14,663 nt of DNA, from positions 1 to 14,663 of the forward strand of contig CAZEAN010000140.1 of the NCBI GenBank assembly GCA_964510225.1, in the 5' to 3' direction. The stretch is from CAZEAN01 sp964510225. GTDB lineage: Bacteria > Planctomycetota > Planctomycetia > Isosphaerales > Isosphaeraceae. Shown here in pieces: positions 1 to 7,057 of the stretch (within the stretch, counting starts at the first letter, position 1; every line of letters starts with the position of its first letter). A program made the translations under genes and the position numbers. The notes beneath the pieces were generated by a model that saw nothing but the letters and a program-made list of their open reading frames with translations, did not search any database and was not told where the DNA came from.

Positions 1-150
1 AACAACCCTTCAAACAATCCCCTCGCAATGACTGAACTCAATGTCATATGCCTCAGAGTGTGGTTACCGATATTGCCCATACCTCGGCAACCCTACACAC
101 CATCGTTCGCTTCGCGACTCTTGAGCCTGAGACAGCGAATCCTTGAGCCT

Positions 151-861
151 TCAATCCAGCGGTCCAAACTGGAGCAATGGCACCACATAACGACTCAGGA
201 AGGGTGGCCAATCGATCGTGAAATGACCGCCCAGATAACCAGCGCGAACCATTCCGGGATGCCAACGGATCGCCCTGATCTGCCCGGAAGATTCAGTTGA
301 GACTCGGTCGCGTTCCGACTTCTGGATCGTTGGTGACTGAAACCCCACAAGGCCAGCACCAGGGCCGTGAACGCGGTCGATGGTACCGAACAGAGAAGTC
401 CCCACCCCCAAGATCATCCAGTCAAGGGTCGAATAGTAGACAACAAGGTCATTTCTGATTGTGCTTAAGGCCTTGGACAGGTCATATTGTGGTGAAAGCG
501 CTGGTGCAAGTAGGATCGTTCGATCGACTGTCCTCTGTGGAAGTCGTTCCAAGGCTCGTACCACAACACCCGAACCCCCTGACTTCCCGATCAGGTAGAT
601 TGGCAAATCCTTGTACTGCTCGCGATACTGTAGTAGCACCTCTGCTGCTTCTGCAGACCGTCGCTCAACATTTCCAGTCCGAGTGAGGTCTCGATGCCAA
701 CGCCCGACTCCATGACCCCACTTCAAGTGGTGCAGTTCCAAGGGTAGATTCCGACGGTTCAAGACCCATCGGAGAGATCGCGCACAGACATCGAGACCAC
801 CGATCCCATCAGCGATCAGAACTAGCCCGCGATTCGTCGGTTTGGACTCATCATTTGACAT
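151..861 (-). CDS. alpha/beta-hydrolase-fold protein, substrate unknown
   Basis: This 236-residue protein looks like a small soluble alpha/beta hydrolase. It shows an early beta-strand and turn (VLIADGIGG, residues 14-22) and a nucleophile elbow G-K-S-G-G at 92-96, which makes Ser94 the likely nucleophile. Asp147 (in STLDWMILG) and His213 (in GGHFT) are spaced as the acid and base of a triad would be. There is no signal peptide or membrane segment, so a cytoplasmic location is likely. The ATG at 861 is used because MSNDESK leads directly into the first core strand, but no clear Shine-Dalgarno precedes it. The start lies only 46 bp from the divergent galK start. I associate proteins of this type with planctomycetes from memory. 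The substrate cannot be read from the sequence; esterase, lipase-like or non-catalytic roles are all open. Confidence 0.8.
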   Translation of the reverse strand: MSNDESKPTNRGLVLIADGIGGLDVCARSLRWVLNRRNLPLELHHLKWGHGVGRWHRDLTRTGNVERRSAEAAEVLLQYREQYKDLPIYLIGKSGGSGVVVRALERLPQRTVDRTILLAPALSPQYDLSKALSTIRNDLVVYYSTLDWMILGVGTSLFGTIDRVHGPGAGLVGFQSPTIQKSERDRVSTESSGQIRAIRWHPGMVRAGYLGGHFTIDWPPFLSRYVVPLLQFGPLD

Positions 862-883
862 AAAGCGATGTGATGCTCAGAGT
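855..883 (+). promoter_or_regulatory. candidate sigma70-like promoter for galK
   Basis: A perfect TTGACA lies at 855-860 and, after a 17-base spacer, the weak -10 candidate CAGAGT lies at 878-883 (3 of 6 consensus positions, including the conserved A2 and T6). The element overlaps the first codons of the divergent hydrolase gene, which fits the 46-bp gap between the two starts. A transcript from here would begin just upstream of the galK ribosome binding site. The -10 is poor, so this is only a candidate. Confidence 0.3.
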
Positions 884-891
884 CTGGTGTC

Positions 892-897
892 AGGAGG
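892..897 (+). promoter_or_regulatory. Shine-Dalgarno AGGAGG deciding the galK start
   Basis: A full AGGAGG lies 10 bases before the ATG at 908. It favours that start over the in-frame ATG at 842, which would place 22 extra residues ahead of the galactokinase fold and overlap the divergent gene. Confidence 0.75.
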
Positions 898-907
898 AAT
901 TAAGATC

Positions 908-2110
908 ATGGAGTCACTCGAAGACCTGGTCCGTCAAACTTTTATTCAACGGTTCGGTGAATCACCCACGATTGTCGGTCGAGCCCCAGGACGAGTGGAG
1001 TTACTCGGGAACCACACAGATTATAACGGAGGGCTGGTGCTCGCGTCGGCAATTGATCGGTTCACGGCAGTTGCAGCACGAACCAGTCGCGGATCGGAGT
1101 GTCGGGTCCACACCACTGCCGTAGATCAAGAAGTGTCGTTTTCGGCGACTTCACACGACGAAAGTGCACAAGGCTCCTGGCACCGCTATGTGAGGGCTGT
1201 GTTGCTCGCGATGTCGGAACGATTCGGCGCTGCACGATCGGGGTTCGACGCAACAATCGTTGGCGATATTCCGATCGGTGCTGGCCTCTCCAGTTCGGCG
1301 AGTCTGGAAGCCGCGTTAGGACTGGTCTTCCTCGGGCTCGGAATCTTCGAGGGATCGGACTGGGATGAAGTATCGAATCGTGAAGCTTCCCGAATGGATC
1401 TCGCCTTTATCTTGAAACGAGCTGAGAACGAGTTCGTTGGTGTAGCGTCCGGGCTTCTCGACCAATTCTCCACCCTCTTCGGTCGAGCTGATCATGCCTT
1501 AATGTTAGACTGCAGAGACGGTACCCACCATATCCTCCCGCTCGGTAATCCCGCACCAGCAATCGTCGTCTGCGACACAAAGACTTCAAGACGACTCGCC
1601 GACGGGATGTACAACCGACGACGTGCAGAAACCGATCGTGCCCTCGCAACATTCCGCGCTCGGAAAGGGCAGGACGCGGTCGCCTGGCTCCGCGATGTAA
1701 CGCTTGATGATCTGCAAGAAGCTGAGAATGAACTTGATCCGGTTACGAGGCGACGGGTTCGTCATGTCTTGACAGAAAACGTCCGGGTAGAACGTGGTGT
1801 AGAAGCCCTCCGACTTGGAGATGCGGCGGCATTGGGTCGGCTGATGTCTGAGTCGCACGCCTCGAGCCGTGACGATTTCGAGAACAGTTCATCCGCGCTA
1901 GACACGATGATCGAAGCAGCCGAATCTTCTCCTGGATTCCTCGGAGGGAAGCTCTCTGGTGCAGGATGGGCTGGCTGTACCGTCAATCTTGTTCTTGCTG
2001 ATCAGGCACAGGCGTTCGCGGATTCAGTTCGGCAAGGATACCGAACCAAGACGGGCACCGAGCCTACAGTCTATGTCTGTCGGGCTGCCGATGGAGCCTC
2101 CACAACTTGA
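908..2110 (+). CDS. galK: galactokinase
   Basis: GalK phosphorylates alpha-D-galactose at C1 with ATP, the first committed Leloir step, in the cytoplasm. The 400-residue length suits the family. The three GHMP-kinase signatures are in order: the galactokinase signature GRVELLGNHTDY at 28-39, the ATP-binding loop PIGAGLSSSAS at 122-132, and the C-terminal glycine-rich GGKLSGAGWAGC at 346-357. Asp185 in SGLLDQ is the expected catalytic aspartate and Arg29 the conserved arginine of the sugar site. The signature has Asn where most galactokinases have Glu (GNHTD rather than GEHTD), a variant I also recall from some clostridial-type sequences. The start is fixed by AGGAGG at 892-897. No galT, galE, galM or sugar transporter is in the window, so the gene stands alone. 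Its 3' end overlaps the convergent permease gene by 40 bp. Another GHMP sugar kinase is possible, but the signature favours galactose. Confidence 0.92.
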   Translation: MESLEDLVRQTFIQRFGESPTIVGRAPGRVELLGNHTDYNGGLVLASAIDRFTAVAARTSRGSECRVHTTAVDQEVSFSATSHDESAQGSWHRYVRAVLLAMSERFGAARSGFDATIVGDIPIGAGLSSSASLEAALGLVFLGLGIFEGSDWDEVSNREASRMDLAFILKRAENEFVGVASGLLDQFSTLFGRADHALMLDCRDGTHHILPLGNPAPAIVVCDTKTSRRLADGMYNRRRAETDRALATFRARKGQDAVAWLRDVTLDDLQEAENELDPVTRRRVRHVLTENVRVERGVEALRLGDAAALGRLMSESHASSRDDFENSSSALDTMIEAAESSPGFLGGKLSGAGWAGCTVNLVLADQAQAFADSVRQGYRTKTGTEPTVYVCRAADGASTT

Positions 2111-3999
2111 TTGATCCCATTCGATCCCGATTCGATCGCCTTTTGTGTTTCCAGATTCACTGCTGGAGGAGGTAAGTCTGGGCGTCGGGTGTGGAGATCC
2201 ATTCGCCCCATCCGTCGGTTGAACACTCGGAGGATCCAGCCGAGTAGCACACCACTTCCCAACAGATTGATCAAGATCCAGATACCAGCAAAGGCGAGCA
2301 TGGAGGGATCCCCCCACCTACTGAATCCATAGTCGTTGCTGAATCCGTCATAGTGAAGTGGGACCAGGAGAATGCTCGATCCGTACCACGGAGTTCCGAG
2401 CAATAAGACTTCAGTGCCACGCCAAAGGTAATTGAAGGGTAGGCCAATGGTGTTGATCAAAAAGGGCCAGCCGATCACTTGGACCATGTAGAACGCCACG
2501 GTTACACCAATCGCCCTACTCTGCCGTGAGTACCGTGTTGCCATTGCGAGTCCAACTGTAGTGATTAATACTCCATAGGAGAGGATCAAGGCGATGGTGA
2601 GGATCGGTTCGATCCATCGTCCTGTCTTGAAGGCAAGGACGACACAGGTTCCACATGGCAAGAGGGCGATCGCAACGGCACCCCGATAGACTCCCCACCA
2701 CTTCCCCATCACGATCTTTCGAGTCGGCAGTGGTGTGGTCATCAAAACATCGAGGCTTCCTCGCGCCCGTTCCTCTGCCAATGAGCTTGAAGCAGCCACA
2801 CTCAGGAGCAGGAGTCCGAACGTAATCGTGAATCCGTGCGCGAGAGGGACTAATTCTCCCATCACCGCTGTGCCCGCTGCAATTGCATCGTAGAAGACTG
2901 GAAAAAAGAGCAGGACTGAGAGAATTAAGAAGATATGCCACATGATCCGTCTCGCAAGCGAGGGCGCATTGCGGTGCCACTCCCGCCAGAGGACTGGATT
3001 CTCATCGAGTGAAGGTCCTGGAAGCCAGTTGCGATCCCCTATCCCCTGTTCTTTCTGTTTTGCCTTGGAGCCGAATGCCGGGAGTCGTAGGTATTTCGTC
3101 GCCCTTCTGGGACTGCCGAGTTGTCGGAGGTAAATTCGTCGTAGCACCCTGATCGAATCTAACGTCAGGAGTGCTGCAAATACGGAGGCAGCCCCGAGAA
3201 ATCCAAACTGGAGGAGTAGCGTTACCGCTCCAGGTGCGGTGTAAGGAGCCAGGACCATCCAGTACGGATGGCTTGCGGCCAAGAGCCAGTTCGGTCCCCA
3301 ATTAATCGTCCCACCAATGCCGGGAGGATCTGTCATCAAAACCACTACAGGCATCCATGGCGGAGATGCACTCCATCCTTGAAACCAACTGACCACCAAG
3401 AGGAGCAAGAGTTCACCGATCGGGATCAAGACGAGCCATGTCAAAAGCGCGAAGTAGGCGGTCATCAGAGCGCCGGCTGGTTTTCGGGCTCGGACAGAGA
3501 TTGACACTGTGGCCGCACAAGAGACGACTGCTGCCCCAACCGTAACGGCGATCGCCCCGATCACGGCATCAAGGTCAATCCCTCCGAGGAGGCCGAAGAT
3601 CATCAGGATCGGAACCCCCGCCGCCATCATTCCGATCACCGGCAACAACCGCGCACCAAGTTTGCCAACCACAATTTCGAAGTCGGAGAGATCGGTCGTG
3701 AGAAGGTGGAGCAAGCTCCCCTTCGCTTTCTCCTCACAGATCGCCCCCGCGGTAGTCGCTGGAGTAACAAGCAGAATCAAACTCAGCTGACAAATAACAT
3801 AAGCATAATAAAGTGATTCACCGATTCGGCCTATCTCAGAGCTGCTGACAGTCTGCCCGCCATACCCTCCCCACATCGACCAGACACTCAACAAGAGAAG
3901 CGTTCCAAAGAGAAATCGACCGGCATAGAGCTGCCAATGCCTCGTGGCGACGATCGCCTCCCGAACAAAGACAGGGCCGGGTCCTAGCCGCGGTCTCAT
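2071..3999 (-). CDS. tandem-duplicated ABC-2 type transporter permease
   Basis: This 642-residue integral membrane protein has about a dozen hydrophobic segments and no ATP-binding motifs, so it is the membrane part of an ABC exporter that needs a separate ATPase. It contains two homologous halves. Each begins with a PVxxRE-type motif (GPVFVREA at 8-15; NPVLWREW at 334-341). Each carries, after two or three membrane segments, the ABC-2 cytoplasmic helix EE(K/R)A(K/R)GSL..L.TT.L....IV.GK (89-113 and 409-433). The halves are joined by a charged linker around 285-335, and a polar tail follows residue 600. The ATG at 3999 is preferred because GGAGG sits 7 bases before it; ATGs at 4020 and 4071 lie in the same frame. 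No ATPase gene lies in the window, so the substrate is unknown; gliding or secretion-type ABC-2 systems are possible relatives. Its 3' end overlaps galK. Confidence 0.85.
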   Translation of the reverse strand: MRPRLGPGPVFVREAIVATRHWQLYAGRFLFGTLLLLSVWSMWGGYGGQTVSSSEIGRIGESLYYAYVICQLSLILLVTPATTAGAICEEKAKGSLLHLLTTDLSDFEIVVGKLGARLLPVIGMMAAGVPILMIFGLLGGIDLDAVIGAIAVTVGAAVVSCAATVSISVRARKPAGALMTAYFALLTWLVLIPIGELLLLLVVSWFQGWSASPPWMPVVVLMTDPPGIGGTINWGPNWLLAASHPYWMVLAPYTAPGAVTLLLQFGFLGAASVFAALLTLDSIRVLRRIYLRQLGSPRRATKYLRLPAFGSKAKQKEQGIGDRNWLPGPSLDENPVLWREWHRNAPSLARRIMWHIFLILSVLLFFPVFYDAIAAGTAVMGELVPLAHGFTITFGLLLLSVAASSSLAEERARGSLDVLMTTPLPTRKIVMGKWWGVYRGAVAIALLPCGTCVVLAFKTGRWIEPILTIALILSYGVLITTVGLAMATRYSRQSRAIGVTVAFYMVQVIGWPFLINTIGLPFNYLWRGTEVLLLGTPWYGSSILLVPLHYDGFSNDYGFSRWGDPSMLAFAGIWILINLLGSGVLLGWILRVFNRRMGRMDLHTRRPDLPPPAVNLETQKAIESGSNGINQVVEAPSAARQT

Positions 4000-4006
4000 T
4001 TGTTCC

Positions 4007-4011
4007 CCTCC
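4007..4011 (-). promoter_or_regulatory. Shine-Dalgarno GGAGG deciding the permease start
   Basis: GGAGG on the minus strand lies 7 bases before the ATG at 3999. A second GGAGG sits only 3 bases before the alternative in-frame ATG at 4020, which is too close to be optimal. The downstream start is therefore preferred. Confidence 0.55.
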
Positions 4012-4461
4012 GAACCTCATCTGCCTCCGATTTCCCTCGCCTTTGCCTACGCAACTCTTGATCATCTTCAAGCACTACGCCCTAGACAAGTCAAAAAACG
4101 AATTATTTAGGCGACGCTCCGGTATCTTGTGATATCCTGAAATCGAGAATCTGCTTGCCTATCACGTGAGCATCGTACTCACTTCTCACCTCTTAATTTA
4201 ACTTGGCCTCGGTAATCCTCAATTCTGCGGATTGGGCGCAAGAGGACGCCCCCATTTCCGTTCAGAAAAGAGTTGCACCCAGTCGGACGGACTCTAATAG
4301 CCCCTATCCGGCGATGTAGGAGACGCATAAGCCGCGTTTAGAATCGCTCAAACCGGCTGGCCGGGTGCGACACTTGATCATGCCATCTCATCTGCGGTAC
4401 TTGCCAAGAGGTACTGGTTCTCTCCTCTTTCGGATCACTCTCTGCAGCGACCGAGGACTCG

Positions 4462-4470
4462 TGGTATAAA
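4462..4470 (+). promoter_or_regulatory. candidate extended -10 promoter for the lipid kinase
   Basis: TGGTATAAA is a TGn-extended -10 element (TATAAA at 4465-4470). No good -35 is present at 16-18 bases upstream, which is tolerable for extended -10 promoters. Transcription would begin near 4477, downstream of the in-frame ATG at 4472, so it agrees with initiation at 4505. Confidence 0.35.
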
Positions 4471-4490
4471 GATGCCGCACAGCGAGTCCG

Positions 4491-4496
4491 AGGAGG
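4491..4496 (+). promoter_or_regulatory. Shine-Dalgarno AGGAGG deciding the lipid-kinase start
   Basis: AGGAGG lies 8 bases before the ATG at 4505, an ideal spacing. The earlier in-frame ATG at 4472 has no such site. Confidence 0.75.
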
Positions 4497-4504
4497 GTAG
4501 CTTG

Positions 4505-5446
4505 ATGAATCCCGAAGCATCGTCGTTCAATTGTGGTCGGGTTGCGGTGATTTTGAATTCCAAGTCGGGTGGCTACCGCGAAACAATTCTGAACTTACTG
4601 GATAAGCAATTTGGGGATCAGGGAGCGGGTGGCCGTGTTGTCCGTTTAATCGACGAAGAGGATCATTCTGATACCATTATCCGAGAAGCAATTGACGACG
4701 GTGCCGAGTTAATCGTCGCTGCGGGCGGTGATGGTACGGTGGCGACCGTTGCAAGTGCTCTGATTCGGTTTGGGCGGGACCTACCTCTCGGGATTCTTCC
4801 CTTGGGTACTGCTAATGTACTGGCGCGGGAACTCGGCCTGCCGACCGACCCGGTCCTCGCGTGCTCGATCCTGAGTGGTCCCCTCCAAACCCGATCGCTC
4901 GATGTAATGCGCGTCGAAGATCACCGGTACTTTACGCAAGTCGGTGTGGGCCTCGACAGCCTGATGATTCAGGAGACCGATACGAGTTCCAAACAACGGT
5001 TCGGCCGTTCGGCCTATCTCTGGAGCGGCATCCGACACCTTGTGGGATTTCAGCCTCGGCGGTTCGTGATCCAAATCGACGATGAGCCAGCACGTGTGGT
5101 CTCAGCTTCGCAAGTCCTGGTCGCGAACGTCGGAACGCTCGGCCAGCCGCCTTTTCGATGGGCGCCCGATATTCGGCCCGACGACGGTTTCTTAAACCTC
5201 TGCCTGATCCGGACGCAGTCGCTCTGGGATACATGCGGGATCGCTTGGCGGATCCTCCGAGGTCATCGGGAACCTGACCCTTCGCGGAGCACGTACCGGA
5301 TCCAACAGAAGGTGACGATTGGACTCCGGAACCGTCGTCATCCCCTCCCAGTCCAAGCCGACGGGGAGATCATCGGAGAAACACCAGTCGAAATCCAGTT
5401 AGAAAAGTCCGCAATCCGCGTTGTGGTGCAGGCAAATCCGTCTTAA
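4505..5446 (+). CDS. diacylglycerol kinase catalytic-domain family lipid kinase (YegS/DgkB/BmrU type)
   Basis: This 313-residue soluble kinase belongs to the DAGK/sphingosine-kinase family, which transfers phosphate from ATP to a lipid hydroxyl. It shows the N-terminal strand VAVILNSKSGG (13-23), the nucleotide loop GGDGT (74-78), the second family motif ILPLGTAN (97-104), the PDDGFL motif (225-230) that is conserved in the C-terminal beta-sandwich, and ADGE (285-288), also typical of that domain. Length and motif order match DgkB/YegS-like enzymes of about 300 residues. There is no membrane segment, so it probably acts at the inner face of the membrane. The exact lipid (diacylglycerol, phosphatidylglycerol or another) cannot be read from motifs. 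Neighbours on both sides are on the other strand, so it is probably monocistronic. Confidence 0.88.
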   Translation: MNPEASSFNCGRVAVILNSKSGGYRETILNLLDKQFGDQGAGGRVVRLIDEEDHSDTIIREAIDDGAELIVAAGGDGTVATVASALIRFGRDLPLGILPLGTANVLARELGLPTDPVLACSILSGPLQTRSLDVMRVEDHRYFTQVGVGLDSLMIQETDTSSKQRFGRSAYLWSGIRHLVGFQPRRFVIQIDDEPARVVSASQVLVANVGTLGQPPFRWAPDIRPDDGFLNLCLIRTQSLWDTCGIAWRILRGHREPDPSRSTYRIQQKVTIGLRNRRHPLPVQADGEIIGETPVEIQLEKSAIRVVVQANPS

Positions 5447-5461
5447 CAAGCAGCAACACAC

Positions 5462-5480
5462 TCTCGACATCCGTGCGAGA
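5462..5480. terminator. candidate hairpin between convergent lipid-kinase and protein-kinase genes
   Basis: TCTCG at 5462-5466 pairs with CGAGA at 5476-5480. The stem extends by two pairs (CA/TG) across a single bulged A, leaving a TCCG loop. It lies in the 45-bp gap between two convergent genes, where a shared bidirectional terminator would be expected. Neither side has a proper T-run (the plus side has only GGTTGGGTTT), so it is weak as a rho-independent terminator. Confidence 0.3.
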
Positions 5481-5491
5481 CTAGGTTGGGT

Positions 5492-6865
5492 TTAACAAAA
5501 CACCCGGAGAGCCTGACGGAGGGCGTTAGCACTTGGAAACCGGTCGTTTGGATCTCGGGAGAGGCCGGAATCGATGATCTTTGCGAGTTCCGGAGAGATT
5601 TCGGGGCGTCGCTCGCGGATGGGGACCGGAGGCTGTTCGAGGACCATCTTGACGACATCGGCGCCATCGCCAACATCATCGTAGATGAACTCACCTGTTA
5701 GGAGAAAATAGAGCGTTGCGATGGTCGCGTAGAGATCGCCCGAAGGTTTGACTGCCTTGAAGTCGAGCATCTGCTCGGGAGGCATGAACGGGATCGTCCC
5801 CCGCATCTCGCCAGAAAAGGTAAGGCCAGAGAGACCGATTCCTCGGAAACTCTTCGCCAGTCCAAAGTCGGAGATTTTCGCGACGAGCATCCCGTCCTGA
5901 TTTCGACCGATCAGAATATTTTCAGGCTTGATGTCGCGATGGACAAAGCCCGAACGATGGGCATGGTCCAGACCTTTGAGAATCTGACAGGCCATCCGAC
6001 ATCCCTGGTCGATCGGATATCGACCGCCTGCGTCTCGGGCAATTGATTCGAGGTTCGTTCCGTCGACAAACTCCATCGCAAACCAGAAGCGTCCGGCGCT
6101 GGTCCCTTGTTCCAGCCATTCGACGATATTCGGATGTTTCAGCTTGCTGATCACCGACATTTCACGGAGGAAGCGTTCGATCGCCGATCGAGTCGCCGCC
6201 GATTCTGGGACAATCAACTTAAGGGCGACTTTACGACTCGATCGTTGATGCTGCGCCAGGTAGACGACCCCCATTGCCCCGCGCCCGAGTTCCCGGAGAG
6301 TCGTGTAATGCGGGACTGGTTGGGGTGTCATAGCGACCTCGGCCCGGCAAGAGTCACAAAGCCAGTGGATCGTCTCAGGGCCCTTGTTGACGAGGTCACG
6401 GGCGACCTGGGTGCCATTCGGCGCAGAGACACCACAACATCCGCAGACAATCGAGAGAGTCGGTCCCAACGTTGGGAAGTCAGGATTTGAGAGTGTGACC
6501 GTGACCTGCTCAGCCTCTTGATCATTCGGTAGGGTCTGAATTGGCTCAATCCGGATACGGAACCGGGTTTGACCCGCCTCAATCAGGTCACCATCACTCA
6601 GGAGGGCTCGATCGACCGGCTGTTGATTGACGAACGTCCCGTTAGTACTCCCGAGATCCCGGAGTTCGCAGGAGTCGGTTGCACTAAGTTCAACCACGAA
6701 GTGATCCCGTGAGAGCGCAGTGTCATCGGGGACGGGGCAATCAACGAGCCTCGACCGCCCGACGATGAACGTAACGGGGCGGTCGAGTATGAATGAACGT
6801 CCCTTGTGGGGACCTTCAACAACCTCGAGGATCACTCGGATCGCCCCTTGAAGTCCTGGCGTCAT
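5492..6865 (-). CDS. FHA-zinc-ribbon-Ser/Thr protein kinase fusion
   Basis: From the ATG at 6865 the protein has 457 residues. Residues about 8-107 form an FHA domain, a phosphothreonine reader, with GRS near 36-38, SRDH at 52-55 and GSTNGTFVN at 72-80. Two CxxC-type pairs follow (CGCC at 141-144 and CDSC at 170-173), giving a probable zinc ribbon. Residues about 187-457 are a Hanks-type kinase: glycine loop GRGAMG (194-199), Lys216 in VALK, Glu235 in helix C, HRDIKPEN at 309-316, DFG at 333-335 and MPPE at 361-364. All catalytic residues are present, so it should be active. No transmembrane segment is seen, unlike many bacterial receptor kinases, so it is cytoplasmic. The start is uncertain: an in-frame GTG at 6967 would add 34 unconvincing residues and cover a palindrome, and no start has a good Shine-Dalgarno. 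The target is unknown. Confidence 0.9.
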   Translation of the reverse strand: MTPGLQGAIRVILEVVEGPHKGRSFILDRPVTFIVGRSRLVDCPVPDDTALSRDHFVVELSATDSCELRDLGSTNGTFVNQQPVDRALLSDGDLIEAGQTRFRIRIEPIQTLPNDQEAEQVTVTLSNPDFPTLGPTLSIVCGCCGVSAPNGTQVARDLVNKGPETIHWLCDSCRAEVAMTPQPVPHYTTLRELGRGAMGVVYLAQHQRSSRKVALKLIVPESAATRSAIERFLREMSVISKLKHPNIVEWLEQGTSAGRFWFAMEFVDGTNLESIARDAGGRYPIDQGCRMACQILKGLDHAHRSGFVHRDIKPENILIGRNQDGMLVAKISDFGLAKSFRGIGLSGLTFSGEMRGTIPFMPPEQMLDFKAVKPSGDLYATIATLYFLLTGEFIYDDVGDGADVVKMVLEQPPVPIRERRPEISPELAKIIDSGLSRDPNDRFPSANALRQALRVFC

Positions 6866-6927
6866 GAGCAACGATGCGCTCACGGCCCTATCCCGTGTGC
6901 TTGGTACGGTGGTGAAGAATGTTGGAC

Positions 6928-6946
6928 AACGTCGACGGTCGACGTT
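6928..6946. promoter_or_regulatory. 19-bp near-continuous palindrome, candidate operator
   Basis: AACGTCGACGGTCGACGTT is a perfect 9-bp inverted repeat around a single G. It lies in the 192-bp divergent gap between the protein-kinase and psuG starts, about 62 bp from the former and 111 bp from the latter. The form suits a dimeric regulator. The half-site AACGTCGAC recurs at 10163-10171, upstream of another gene. Confidence 0.4.
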
Positions 6947-7057
6947 TTGAGCCGAACTTGGTATCACTCCATACTACGCAATAGAGACGTGAGACGTCCT
7001 TATCTTCTTAGAAGTTCATCAGAAATTTCGAATGGTTGCATCGAGGATCACTTGAAG

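Larger units (their letters stand above)
4000..4504. other. 505-bp divergent intergenic region between permease and lipid kinase
   Basis: No convincing gene is seen on either strand. The stretch must hold the leaders and promoters of the two divergent genes. It contains short hairpin-forming repeats (GGGCG/CGCCC at 4234-4251; CCGGC/GCCGG at 4353-4364), neither followed by a T-run, and an A+T-rich patch at about 4090-4110 and 4190-4202. I recognise no riboswitch or small RNA. Confidence 0.6.

Noticed and set aside
120..150. Direct repeat CTTGAGCCT at 120-128 and 142-150
   Set aside because: There are only two 9-bp copies and no attachment-site or CRISPR context, so chance is sufficient.
4234..4251. 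GGGCG/CGCCC hairpin in the 4.0-4.5 kb gap as a terminator
   Set aside because: The stem is 5 bp with an 8-base loop, there is no T-run, and no gene ends toward it.
6866..6967. N-terminal extension of the FHA kinase from the GTG at 6967
   Set aside because: The 34 added residues have no family resemblance, there is no Shine-Dalgarno, and the extension would cover a palindrome in the divergent regulatory gap.
6806..7057. 84-residue N-terminal extension of PsuG
   Set aside because: Similarity to PsuG begins at the Met at 7058. The extension overlaps the kinase gene on the other strand and reads as non-coding sequence.
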